Positions 11,258-22,599 of a stretch of 64,000 nucleotides of DNA are shown here, piece after piece. The stretch comes from Cryptomeria japonica (lineage: Eukaryota > Streptophyta > Pinopsida > Cupressales > Cupressaceae): the NCBI RefSeq assembly GCF_030272615.1, contig NC_081406.1, forward strand, positions 474,285,400 through 474,349,399, in the 5' to 3' direction. The position numbers and the translations under genes were made by a program. The first letter of the stretch is position 1; each line of letters opens with the position of its first letter. Under the pieces are notes generated by a model. That model had not been told where the DNA came from and ran no database searches. It was given only the letters and a program-made list of their open reading frames with translations.

Positions 11258-11400
11258 AATTAAGTGTTCCCTACATATACTTGAGTATTCTCCTTAATAC
11301 ATTGACATGTGATTTCTTAGGAGATTCTTGGAATCTTTCAACCATGCACACCGCTTGAACTAATCCGACCTTGATGTTGTTAGATATAACATACTACCAA

Positions 11401-12134
11401 TCATGGATCAATATAGAGTTTGATCAACACTAGGTGAATCATCATCCTTAGTTTGCATCCTGTAACCATGGGGTTACTAACCAACTTGCTATCTTCTATT
11501 TGGAATTTGTTCAACATATCCTTAGCATACTTGGTTTGAGAGATTAATATACCTTTGTTCAGTTGTGATATTTGCAAACCAGGAGAATATGACAACTCTC
11601 CTAGCAGTGACATCTCAAATTCATACTGCATTTGGTCAACAAACTCTTTGCATAGGGCATCTTTATTTCTTACAAATATAATATCATCTACATATATAAC
11701 CACTATGATCATAAGATTTCCATCATTTTTTATAAACAAGTTTCTATCAACACACCCTTTTTTGAAAACTCACCGATGTAGATACTTATCCAACTTGGAA
11801 TACCATGCTCTTGGTGCCTGCTTTAGACCATATAATGCTTTTCTCAATCTACACACAAATTTTTCATCTTCATGCAATTGGAACCCCTCTGGTTGCTCTA
11901 TGTATACTTCTTCTTCAAGATTTCCATTAAGGAGGTTGATTTGACATCCATTTGGTATACTTTATATCCCTCATAAGGTGAAAATGCTAAGAACATCCCG
12001 ATAGATTCAAGTCTTGGAACTGGAGAAAATGTTTCTTCAAATTCAATCCCCTGAACTTGGGCATATCCCTTGGAAACTAATCTGGCTTTGTTTCTTATCA
12101 CTTTTCTTTCTTCATTCATCTTGTTCCTATACAC
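11401..12134 (-). pseudogene. Copia reverse transcriptase
   Basis: The domain starts at 12134 with NKARLVSKGYAQVQGIEFEE and runs through [10 protein letters not shown]. It then shifts frame, continuing in the 11944-11740 segment ([18 protein letters not shown]) and in the 11739-11401 frame. The catalytic YVDD is intact at about 11683-11694 in VIYVDDIIFV. A stop lies between the last two frames. At least two breaks make it non-functional. Confidence 0.85.
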
Positions 12135-12586
12135 CCATTTAGTCCTAATGACATTCTTATCAGTTGGTCTAGGAACTAATTCCCAAGCCTTGTTCTTCTC
12201 AATCTGCTACAACTCTTCCTCCATGGATTTCATCCAATTCTCACTCGTGTTGGCTTCATCATAATTCCTTGGTTCCATTTAAGTCATAAGGTAAAAATGG
12301 ACTTGTTCATTGTTTCTTGCATGTCTTCTCCTAATTTGTACACCTTCATTTTTGTTTCCAATGATTTATTCTTCTGGATGGTTCTTTTGAACATATCTAT
12401 TTGGGGCTTTGTTGACAACCTCTTCTTCACTTTCAATTGTTCTTCATCTTCAACATAAGGTTCTTCAATCTGATTTACTATGTTTTACTTTCCTTTGTGC
12501 AAACCCTCATCCACTCTCACATGCACACTTTCAACTACTTTCTTTAGTCTTTTGTTGAAACATTTATAAGCCTTCCTATGATTTGA

Positions 12587-13459
12587 TTACCCCAAGAAGA
12601 TTCCTTGATTACATCTTGATTCAAAACTTCCCAAACTATCATCATCTCTTTTGATGAAACATTTACTACCGAACACTTTGAAGTATTTAATTGAGGTCTT
12701 TTTGTCATACCAAAGTTCATAGGAAGTCATCTTGCTATTAACTCTTAGTTGCACCCTGTTTAATGTATATACAACTATATGGATTGCCTCCTTCCAATAT
12801 ACATCAGGTAGATTTGATTCATTCAACATTGTCCTTGTCATCTCTTTGACTGTCCTATTTTTCCTTTCCACTACACCATTTGGTTGTGGTATTCTAGGGG
12901 CTGAATATTGACTTCTAATTCCATGCCTTTCACAATAGTCCTCAAATTCATTTGATGTAAACTCTCCTCCATGGTCTAATCTGAGACATTTCAACTTATA
13001 ACCACTCTCTATTTCAACCATTTTTGTAAAGATTTTAAATCTTTTAAAGGCTTGTGATTTGTCTTGAAGAAAGGTGACCCATGTCATCCTTGAGAAATCA
13101 TCTATGAGCAACATGAAGTATTTGTCACCATTTAGTGCTCTTGTTTTGGTTGGTCCACACAAATCAGTATGCACAGGTTCTAAAGGTCTTATTGTTGAGT
13201 ACTCTTTTGTTTTAAAACTTACCTTGGTTTTCTTTCCTCTTTGACACTCATCAGAAATGGTATTGGTTGGCTTGATAATATAAGGTATGTGCCTTACATA
13301 CCCTTTCTTTCTCACTTTGACCAAGTTGTCAAAATTGATGTGTCCTAGCCTTCTACACCACAAACAACTTTCATATACTTGACCCATCATGCACTGAGAT
13401 TCAAAGCATTCTTTCAAGTTGTATACATTTCCATTAGTCTTTTTTCCTTTTGCAACCAA
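12587..13459 (-). pseudogene. Copia integrase (GAG-pre-integrase plus core)
   Basis: A 290-codon frame. It begins with the pre-integrase zinc module, where the usual WH..H...C..C set is damaged: LWCRRLGH lacks the first His and SDECQ lacks the first Cys. The catalytic core follows with HTDLCGP, LDHGGEF and PNGVVERKNRT, so the D, D and E positions are all visible. The chain continues to the FGSKCF segment and stops at CNQGIFLG. It is separated from the protease frame by a TAG in the same frame. Confidence 0.85.
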
Positions 13460-13819
13460 CTAACCATTGCTCTCTTTTCTAATTTCAGATCCTTTAGAAT
13501 CAAAGGTGAATTTGAATCCTCTATCACACATTTGGATCACACTAAGTAAGTTATGTTTTAGTCCTTCCACATAGTACAAATTGTGTGCCTTTAGTTTTCC
13601 ATCTATGTTCAATGTTCCTTTGCCTTTGATCTTGGTAGATGAATTGTCTCCAAATCTGATCGAGCCACCACTCCAATCCTCAAGATATGTAAAATTATTT
13701 TTGTCTCTTGTCATGTAATTGGAACATCCACTATCAACAACCCATAGATTTTTCCTTTCAACATGGGGGGCAATTTGAACAATCAAACTTGATTGATGAC
13801 TTTCCATTTTCTTCTCCAC
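13460..13819 (-). pseudogene. Copia aspartic protease region
   Basis: A 119-codon frame with LWVVDSGCSNYMT at about residues 26-38, the copia retropepsin active site (DSG) and its usual follow-on. A glycine-rich middle and YVEGLKHNLLSVIQM lead into the integrase. The stop is TAG in the same frame as the integrase, at a position that looks like a Gln codon in related proteins. It would process the polyprotein. Confidence 0.8.
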
Positions 13820-13865
13820 CCAAACCTCCTCGGTTTCTTTTCTCTTCTCTATTGTAGCAGGCTGA

Positions 13866-14075
13866 TTAGAATTGTTTTTTCTTCTCCATGGTTGATTTCT
13901 TCTCTAATTTGTTTTCCCTTAGCTTGCAATTTCTAGATATATGACCATAGTTGTGATAAAAATGGCATTTTGTGTTTTTATTGAATGAAGAAATAATGTG
14001 GTTGTCAATGGACTGAGATATTTTCTTTTTGCATTCATAGCTTTTGTGACCATAATTGTTACAATGATAGCACAC
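13866..14075 (-). pseudogene. Gag C-terminal zinc-knuckle pair
   Basis: Sixty-nine codons with CYHCNNYGHKSYEC (complete CX2CX4HX4C) and then CHFYHNYGHISRNC, in which the second Cys is Tyr. It sits between the coiled-coil Gag segment and the protease. Nucleic-acid binding is the expected role. A second pair of knuckles in one Gag is more than most copia elements carry. Confidence 0.7.
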
Positions 14076-14128
14076 AACATGATTTTCTCTTAAGACAACA
14101 AAAGGATTCCTACTTTCAAACTTTGGAC

Positions 14129-14938
14129 CTACCCTAGCCTAAGTCTACACTCTGATAATCTATGACCATATGCATTACATTTGAAGCAGTAGCCATGGAA
14201 TGGAGGGACATACCATTCATTGTTGAAGGTGTTTCTCATAGGTCTCCTTGAAGTAACATGACTTGGTCTTCTTGAACTCTTCCTTTTGTCCTTGACCTTT
14301 GTGAAGCCTTCATCATCCACCTTGTTTTTTTCTTTTGGATCTGCTTCATTGTTCTTTATAGCAGCAACATATGTCTTTATCTCAGTGGGATTGCTAACGG
14401 TAAATATTTGTCCATTACCATTCTCACTTGAAGAGGCAAAGTATATTTCTTTATTGGACGAGTCCTTACTGGTAGAACATTGACCATCTTCATATCCAAT
14501 TCCCACAATATCCTTGGAGTGCTTATGCTTGTTCAACATTTGATCCAATTCTTTGGTGCTTCCCTCACACTTCACTCTTATCTTATGTTCGTCCTTGCAT
14601 TTCTTAAGTTCATTTATGAGATTTTTAATTTCTTGCTTCAACTTTTGACACTTCTTTTCCTTGAGTTCCAAATCTGATTTTGTCACTTCATACACCTTTT
14701 TGGCTTCTTCTAACTGAGTAGTTAAGACAACAATATTCACATTTTATTCTTCAATACTTTTGATTAGCAGGTCATGTTCCTTTATGACTAACTTCTTGTA
14801 TTTCTTGTATTCTTCCCTTACCTTGTCTAGTTCTTCAAGAGCACAAACTAATTCTCCTTCAAGGTAAACCACAACATCTGCATCCTCTACCTCATTGTCA
14901 CTTATATTTTTCAGATTGAGTACCACTTTTCTCCTCAT
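14129..14938 (-). pseudogene. Gag middle part: coiled coil plus zinc knuckle
   Basis: Two frames (14938-14744, then 14740-14129) separated by a stop. The N-terminal part is Lys/Glu/Leu-rich with heptad-like spacing (LELKEKKCQKLKQEIKNLI), a likely coiled coil. The C-terminal part is Ser/Lys-rich and ends with CFKCNAYGHRLSEC, a complete knuckle. Long Gag proteins with coiled coils are known from the SIRE/Maximus group. Confidence 0.65.
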
Positions 14939-15008
14939 TAAGGACCTCTTGAGCCATCAAGATATTTTATTGGTTTTTATCTTCACTACATTCCTCAACT
15001 AACTCACT

Positions 15009-15596
15009 TTAATCATCAGAGACATCACTATCAATAGAGTAAATAACTTTCTTCTTTTGAAAGTTTCTTCTCCTTGATTTATTAAAGCTTTGACCTTTAC
15101 TCTTGAAAATTTCCACATCATTATCATCCTTCTTTTTATAAGGACACTTAGCAACAAAATGTCCTATTTCACCATAGTCAAAACATTTAAAAGGTAGCTT
15201 TCCTCTATATTTACCTGATCCTTTCTTCAATTTTATTACAAAGTTAGCTTTTCCAACATCTAATTCTTCATCATCTCCATAACTAGGAACCTCTTTTCCT
15301 TTCTTCTTGGAGGTGAAGGTAGCTTCTCTCTTAGAGGGTTTAGTGCTAATGGTTCTCATCTCATAAGCTAATAATGAATTAAATAGTTCATCCATAGAGA
15401 AAGTCTTTAATTCTTTAGCTTCTTCAATAGCAAAGACACTAGTGTCATACTTAGATGTAAATGATCTTGACACCTTTTTTAATATGACTTCATTTGGAGT
15501 GTCTTCTCCAAGACCTCTTATTTCATTGGCATTTTCATCCACCCTTTGTAGATAGTTAACTATCTTCTCTTCCTCTTTCATTTTTAAGACCTTCAA
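15009..15596 (-). pseudogene. Copia Gag (UBN2-type) with damaged zinc knuckle
   Basis: A 195-codon frame. Its start (KMKEEEKIVNYLQRVDENAN) belongs to the copia Gag family known as UBN2. The middle is FSMDELFNSLLAYEMR. The knuckle near residue 137 reads CFDYGEIGHFVAKC, with the second Cys replaced by Tyr. A Lys-rich tail ends ...SDVSDD. The upstream part of the domain lies in another frame (15956-15696). Confidence 0.8.
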
Positions 15597-15695
15597 ATTT
15601 AGCTCTAAAACTTTGCAATTTGGCTTCTTTTACTTTAACATCTCCTTCATATAGCCTTTGCAACTTATCCCATGTCTCTTTGGCTAATGTGCAAT

Positions 15696-15956
15696 TCATA
15701 AATTTGACAAATTCAGTGTCTGACAATGCACTAAGAATGACATTATTTTTTTGGAATTGTACTCATATTCCTTCTTAGCATCAAGGTCGGTAGGAGGAGT
15801 GGCATGGACTATATATCCATTTTTTACAGATATCCAAACATCATATCCAAGGGAAGATGGGTAGGTTTCCATTCTTCTACTCCAAAAGGCATAATTGGTA
15901 CTATAAAAAATGGGGACCTTAGCAGAGGAGGATTCATTTCTAGCCATAGTGATCAC
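15696..15956 (-). pseudogene. Copia Gag N-terminus
   Basis: Starts with MITMARNESSSAKVPIFYST at 15956, about 50 bases after the primer binding site. YAFWSRRMETY and DVWISVKNGY are the usual early Gag motifs. The frame is lost before 15596, where the domain resumes, so at least one frameshift has occurred. Confidence 0.75.
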
Positions 15957-16007
15957 TAATCAAGACCTACCCAATATGGAGAAAGATTTTATATAAGGGT
16001 ACCTAGG

Positions 16008-16019
16008 GCTCTGATACGA
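16008..16019 (-). other. Primer binding site of the minus-strand copia element
   Basis: The minus strand reads TCGTATCAGAGC, differing by one base from TGGTATCAGAGC, the site complementary to initiator tRNA-Met used by most plant copia elements. It starts two bases inside the 5' LTR boundary at 16022. Confidence 0.8.
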
Positions 16020-16021
16020 AT

Positions 16022-18621
16022 TGAAGAACACAAGTGATCAATGAGAGGGGGGGGTGAATCAGTGATATTATAAAAATTTAAAATCAAAGTTTCCAAATAT
16101 AAATAGATAAAAAACGTACACACACACAAAGACAAATCTCATAACACAAGAATTTACGAGGAAAACCCAATGTGGGAAAAGCTTCGGTGAGAAGAGTTGT
16201 TGGAGTCTACTGCTCCAATCTAGCCTCACAAAGAAAATCACTGGTTACAATATGATTTAAGGGCACCACCCCTAGAGAAGTGCAAACTCCTCAATTTAGA
16301 GCACCTACTCAAGGAGCACCTACCACTAGATTTTTGAGCACCAATTCAAGGAGCATCAACCCCTTCTTTGAGCACCCACTTAGAGATACACTATCAATTA
16401 CAATGTAAAATTTTAATACAATGAACTTTCTTGTTACAAGTGAGTCTTGTAACCCTTTTAAAATAGGAATCCTCTATGCACTGCAACACTAATATGAAAT
16501 TCCTTGAAGTCTCTATGCTACCCTTTAAGTCTCCATACATATTCTCAATCTTGATCTCAGTAGTCTTCTATCTCTCTCACAAAAAAATTTCAACCCTATG
16601 CTCTTCACATGCACATTCTTCTTGTCATTCACTTAGCTCCACAAGCTCTCTTCCCTGCACCACAACAGATTCCTATCTAAATTCCCTACTCCACTTTTGA
16701 TTCAGCAGACACCTTAGTCTTAGCCAACTCTACTCAAGTACCCCTGTCAAATCTCATCAACTCCTTTATTTGATCAACAAAAACATTTTCCCTCCATGTA
16801 GAATTCAAATATTTTATTCATTTTTAACATCTTAGATATCTTCACTGCAGAATATTTTTATCCTTTGTATTGAGATTTGTTGCCCATATTAATTTCTTCC
16901 TTTTTGTCCTTAGTTCATTCTCTATATACAGATTACTAACTTTAGTAATTTTCATCTGCCCATAAGATTTGGTATTCTCTTCATTGATCATCACGAGCCA
17001 CTCAATAGTCTACAACATGGATGCCATTAATGCATTCTCCATCCTTTCTCGACCTGATTTGATTGGATTAACAACCACCTCAATTAATCACATCATGATC
17101 ACCGACTTCTATACATCTAAATTATCTTTTGACCACCTGAATGATCACATGTCTTCATATTTGTCATCCAAATCATCTGGTAAATCTCAATCAACTGCCA
17201 TGTGGATCATTGTGTCAATCAGGTTGCCAACATGTCAACATAATCATCTCAAACGGTCAAAACCCACAAGAAGGGTTTTATCGGCAAGATGATTAATGAT
17301 CACAATGACCTTAAACCCTAGCTCTATAGCTTAGATAGCTCTGCAAGAATGAGTTTGAGTCCTGGCAAAAGGCATGGTCATATTGAAAGAAGAACATTAT
17401 CGACAAGACATGGCATTGTCTTGTCGAACTAAAACCCTTTGTCAAAATTCAAACCATGTCATCCAGAGAAACTTAGGGTTACACTGACATGGAGCACATT
17501 GTCGCCCAAACTTGAAAATCACACCGAAAATAGAAGTAATTTGATGTAGTAAGTGAGAGGCGCTCAAAGAGATCCAATCAACACTTGCCGTTTGGAAACA
17601 CGGGGTAGAAATTAGAAAAGGGGCTGCACGAAACCAACTCGAGCCATGACAAAGAGAGCCAATCAGTGCCTACCATTTGGCAACATGGGGCACAAAGGAG
17701 AAAAGGGGCTCCATGAAACCAACTCAACCTAAGTAAACCAATGTGCATACACCACCTAGACTTCTGCAGACACTCAAACAAAGTGGGCCCGACTATCAGA
17801 GATTGAAGATCAACCATAAGTCATAAATGAGAACAAAATGACCAATTTTTTCAGTCAGACATGATCACATGACATAAGACATGATATTCTTGGTGGGTTC
17901 CACATCGGATATTGGAGGATCGAGAGAAATATGAACTTAGTAACAAAAGCGATACACTTCCATTTTTTCAGTCAGACACGATAGACTCATAAGAGACTTA
18001 GCTAGGTGCCACACAAACTGACCGTGGTGAGGATGAGCCAAAAAATGACCTCCGATAGTATGCGAGTGGACATGGGGGTGAAGTGGGTCCAACCGATGTG
18101 GATATTTTGGTAAAGCTTCACAAGCCACCAAAACAAAAAATGAGTCTTGTCGAAAGACCAACCTACATCAAAATGCAAGCTCTATCACCAAGACAACAAC
18201 TCGGTCACACCAACAAAAGGAGATATATCGGTATAACATAAAGAAGCCGATGTAAGGAAAAAGATATCTTGACGATTAGCCATGTCTCATCGATACAAAT
18301 ACATGTCGATGAGACAAAAATGTTCTTTCACCAAAAAATTGCAGAACCAAGAGATTTTTAGCATTTATTGACCTACAACTTGCAGAGATCAAATTTGATG
18401 GGTCAACCAAACTGAGAGGAAAATATGGAGCATGATGGCAACCCTTCATGACATGAATTCAACCCTTTTACACATCTACAAGTAATATTTTGTGCATATG
18501 CATTTGACCTAATTTCACACATTGTCACCTCTGCAACTCATTATTCTTGCATCTCATGTACAATCCATTTTAGCATCTCAACTCATTACGCCCTAGTTGA
18601 CATCAATGGAAACAAATTCTA
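16022..18621 (-). repeat. 5' LTR of the minus-strand copia element
   Basis: About 2.6 kb, starting TG on the plus strand (16022) and ending ...ATTCTA at 18621, matching the left copy throughout. The AAAACCCAATGTGGGAAAAG motif lies at about 16161-16180 and the AGCACC repeat cluster at 16260-16380. Scattered substitutions and small indels relative to the left copy show an old insertion. Confidence 0.85.
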
Positions 18622-19491
18622 ATAGTACTTTCTTGTGCAAATTGAAATGTTTATTCTCCTTCATGTATGTCATGGTGATACACAATTTTAGTGGACTTGT
18701 CATGTCTCTCCTTTGATAACATTATGGGGGGGTTTTATTGTTGTTGCTAAAGCTTCCTTGGTTTCACTTTGTAGTGAGATACATATACATTACGTGTTTC
18801 TATGTAATATCTAGATGTAGTGGTTGTATTTCAGTGAGATGAAGCCTTTACCATATAGATTCTCTTTCATTCCAATTTTGTGGAGGTGACTTATCCTCTA
18901 TTGATAAGTTTGATTTAGAATATTTCCATCTGTATCTTTGACTGACAAATGTTTGCCTTTGTTTTCTATCTAATTATTCAAGTAGTATCATTGGAGGCAT
19001 TCATGCATATTGTTGTCTCTTTTAATCCTATTCAACATCTTGTTTTTATATGAGGTTCTTCATTAAGAACTATAGTAGTTATCATTTTATAGTTGTCTAC
19101 AACTTCTTCATGCTTCAGAGTATGTTCTTAATGTTCCTATTCTTTGGGGATATTTTCTTGGAGAATTCTTAGTTTTTCATTCCTTTTTTATCTTTTTCAG
19201 AGGGGATTTTTCTCCCACCGTATTTTTTTCTTTAGCCTCTTCATGCTTCAAAGGATGTTCTTCATAATCCCATTCTTTTGGAACATTTTCTTGGAGGCTT
19301 CTAAGTCCTTCATTCCTTTTTATCTCTTTCAGAGAGGAATTTTCTCCCACTAGGGTTTTCTCCGTTTCTTTGATTGTCAAAGATCTCTTTTGTACATGGC
19401 TACCTCACCATGCCTTTAGTTATTAGGAACCATTCTTCCCTTTCATGCATTTTAGAGGTTTTAATTCTCCCTAGGTTTCACTTAAGGGGGG
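18622..19491 (+). other. Right interior of the degraded LTR element
   Basis: No coding domain. It holds a diverged tandem duplication (19107-19373) and ends with the purine-rich CACTTAAGGGGGG at 19480-19491, directly before a TG-starting LTR. That is the layout of a polypurine tract and 3' LTR. Confidence 0.45.
19107..19373 (+). repeat. Two diverged tandem units of about 131 bp
   Basis: Both units run CTTCATGCTTCA, then CATTTTCTTGGAG, CATTCCTTTTTATC, TTTCAGAG and TTTTCTCCCAC. Unit one is 19107-19236 and unit two 19237-19373. The short frame 19144-19353 on this stretch is a by-product of the repetition. Confidence 0.6.
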
Positions 19492-19770
19492 TGTTAGAGC
19501 ATTGTATTATAAGAATCATATTTTTTAGCTTAAGTTTACTTAGTTGTTCTTTAGTTAAGATTTATTTAGCTCCTTTATGATTTTTTTAGTTCTCCTAATT
19601 TTAGATTAGGGCTTCTCTTGCTTTCTATAAAGAAATTCTATGCATTGTTTTAGTCATTTTGTAATCTTTGTTTTTGAGGAATATATCATATCTTTCTTGT
19701 TGTTCTCATTTATAGAAGGTTTTCTTCATTTTTTGTTTGATGTTGTAGGTGCTTGTGTTGCAAAATTTAG
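19492..19770 (+). repeat. 3' LTR of the degraded copia-like element
   Basis: Begins TGTTAGAGCATTG right after a GGGGGG tract and ends around ...GCAAAATTTAG. Its last 145 bases match 6333-6476. At about 280 bp it is much shorter than the other LTRs in the window. No clear target duplication could be found because the left partner is truncated. Confidence 0.55.
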
Positions 19771-20771
19771 TAGAAAAGTGTCAGACTATGGGGATAGGCA
19801 GCATAGTGTGTAAGGTATCATATGCAGATATCAAAAAATAGTTTCAAGATCAAAATGTCTCTCAAAATATCCTCTTGAAATTTCATATAAAAATTTTTAG
19901 ACACTATTTGTCAATTTCCACTATTCAAGGTTTTTAGGTTCTTCAAAATATAGTTCAATTTGTCTCAATCTATACTTTTTAGATCTAGATTTCTTCTCTT
20001 TTGAACCTATCACCTACACACGCAAGAGAGGAAAATTTTTGTTGGGTTGATAAGGGTTTTCCTAGGTCAAACCTTGCATTTGGAATTAAAACTCTAATGA
20101 ATAAAATAGAAAAGAAAGTTCATGATTGTAGGGTGGAGGCTAGATCTGAAAATGAATGTTGAACTAAAATATTATACCTTCTTCATGAATATCCTTTTCC
20201 TTGAAGACTTCATAAAAGGTTGATGTTTTCATGTAAGAATTCATGGATGTATTCATAATAACTTGATTATGGATGTCATCTTGAATGTTTGAAATTTGAA
20301 TGATTTACATGTCCTTCATTGCTCTAGTGACATTTGATTGCTTGCTCACTTGAATTTAAATTGTGGAGTGAATTTCCTTGATGAGAGATTATTGAGAGAT
20401 ATTTCAACGAGGGTATAAGAATTTCTTTTATACCTATCCTCATGAAACGTGTTGAAAATTATGAAGAAGTCCAACATAGGAAATCATTTGCCACTCAACC
20501 TTTCCCTACTATTAAAGGGTTTAAAAATGGGCCCTTTTAGTCTGGACTAATGTGCCTAGCACCATAGTCTAGGAGGAATATGTTTCATAGTGAACTAGTC
20601 TTGTCCATCTAGTTTTGATCAAGGTCTAGAAGTCAAATAAGAGAATTAAGATAACAAATTTAGCACTAGTGTGATCATAATCAAGCATAATTAAGGCATA
20701 GAGGGAAAAAACACCAAAGTGAGACCCAAGTGAGTATGAAGTTGTATAAGGATACAATTTATGATGCTACA

Positions 20772-20789
20772 TTTAGCCCCCACTTTAAC
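20772..20789 (-). other. Polypurine tract of the gypsy-like relic
   Basis: GTTAAAGTGGGGGCTAAA on the minus strand, adjoining an LTR start TGTAGCATCAT (ending at 20771). It is nearly identical to the tract at 36554-36570. Confidence 0.6.
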
Positions 20790-21744
20790 AGGAGTATGAA
20801 CTTATGCTCATACTCTCGGTACAATACAAAATAACATTGAAACACTTTCATGATGATATTAAAGAGATAAGAAATGCCAAGCCCCCAAGGTCTTAGGATC
20901 TCATCAATCTAATATCAAGATAAAAGGAGCATCACATGGATAAAGAGAATAATAAAGGGAGAAAAGATATGAATTATTGGCCTAATAAGGATTTTCTTAC
21001 TATGACTCATGTTAGCTCAAATAATGACTACAAAGTAAAAACTCAGTTTGCTAAATAATCTAAAAAAAGATCAACTTCAAATCAGGTGTTGTAGAATGCA
21101 CCAAACATGTCATTGTGTGTGATCAAATTTTACAAATCAAACCTCAGTGGTGTATACACAAATTATAGCAAAGAGCGGTGTATGCCCTCATGTTAAAGTG
21201 TTTGTGTGTGCCTTACTAGGTGCAATGACTTTAAGGTAGCATGCATGCATCCAAAAGACAAGCACGTCACAATAGTGAAATGTTGCCAAGCAAAGGCACA
21301 TCAAAGGCGATGGTGACAAGACACAAAAGAGAGAGCACATAAGGGATCCACTAACTCTAGTTAGTATGCGCATCAGATAAATCATTTATATCAAGTGTGA
21401 TTGTATTGAATTGACCTCATTCCCCAAAGGTAGTGGAACTACGAGCACATGGAAGAAAATCACATAAGATGAACAACACAAGTCTTTTTGAATCAACATG
21501 GAAGAGACCAAAAGAAATATCTCAACACTTTACATTTTCCCTAGGTAGACAACACAAAAGCATATTTATGACAATAGCACATTTATGACATAGCATGAAT
21601 AGGACATATAGAAGAAGTGAGATACAAATAGAGGAATGTCACAACAAGTTCAATCCCTTTTTTGCCTTGCAGCGACAAGGTTCATCCAAAGGCAAATTAA
21701 CATAACATAAAGATACATCAAGTATTGCATCATAGGGGAACACA

Positions 21745-22563
21745 TCACGTGCAAGCAAACACACAAAAGAACCCACACCACAAGTGAAGATACTTGAGAA
21801 AACCATCCAACTCCCAATATTTCTTAACATCAGTTAGAGATGGTAGAAAATTTGTAAGAAGAGTCATAACAAGCATAGTAGATGGAGCTATCACTTGTTC
21901 CAAACAAGGACCATGCTCTAATGATGAATAACTATATTTGTCACTAGGATCTAGGATTAATGCTTTTGCAAATCTCAAATTTTGATCATGATTAATATCA
22001 ATAACCTCATAAATATCATCAAAATCATTAGTATCCATATTTATTATCATCAACACCATCATATAAATTAATCACAACAAGAGATCTAATGGTGGCGTGA
22101 TCAATTAAGATAAAAATCCTCCCTAGGATTAGGCAAAGGGTGGGAAAATGAGATCAACTCAAAATTCAATGGCTTAGGGGAGGAAAAACTTTGGAAAGCA
22201 AGCTTACGAGCCTTGGCACGATGTCTTCATCAATGTTCTCTTGCACCATGCTTGGGATGGTTGGGGATCAATCAACATAGGCTTCTTAAGTTATTTATTT
22301 GTAGGAAAAACTAAATAAAGCTCACTAGGTTGAGAGATGCAAGAGGCTGGAAACTTTTCTCTTTGACCTTTATAATATGTAGGAGATGGAACCATGCCAT
22401 ATATAGGAGGAATAGGAGGAGAAGGAAGAAATATAGGTTTGAGATGTGGAGGAGGAGTATCCATATCCATAGGTGAAAAATCATTAGGTTTACTCAAGGC
22501 CAATATCCTTTCTTGATTGAATTTTTGATAAGAGAAGGAAAGGACATCTTGACGAGGTTGCAA
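21745..22563 (-). pseudogene. C-terminal polyprotein fragments of the gypsy-like relic
   Basis: Two frames. 22563-22291 has the proline-rich PSPPIPPIYGMVPSPTYY, paralleling PTPNIPPFYGKVPHPSSY at about 35160-35217. 22062-21745 contains EHGPCLEQVIAPS, paralleling EHNPCLDLVIAPS in the translated sequence at about 35710. Between them a basic HRAKAR-like segment corresponds to 35370-35390. The order of all three matches is the same in both elements. Function unknown; it lies C-terminal to the protease-like domain of the better-preserved copy. Confidence 0.6.
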
Positions 22564-22599
22564 TTATTCAATTTTTTTAGGAAAAAAAGCAATCAAGGG

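Larger units (their letters stand above)
7871..18621 (-). mobile_element. Ty1/copia LTR retrotransposon, complete structure, broken coding
   Basis: About 10.75 kb on the minus strand. The two LTRs (7871-10413 and 16022-18621) bound Gag, protease, integrase, reverse transcriptase and RNase H in copia order. The primer binding site at 16008-16019 reads TCGTATCAGAGC on the minus strand, one base off the initiator-Met type. The polypurine tract is at 10416-10429 (GCCAAAGGGGGAGA on the minus strand). Very long LTRs and a Gag with several zinc knuckles and a coiled coil recall the SIRE/Maximus lineage; that assignment is tentative. Many stops and frameshifts show it is dead. The flanks share AGTA (left ...AAGTA, right TAGTA), a partial target duplication. 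It seems to lie inside the LTR element represented by 6333-6476 and 19492-19770. Confidence 0.85.

Noticed and set aside
11555-11944. Plus-strand frame of 129 codons
   Set aside because: Antisense shadow of the minus-strand copia reverse transcriptase.
19144-19353. Hydrophobic frame resembling a small membrane protein
   Set aside because: It is produced by a T-rich tandem duplication, with no further support.
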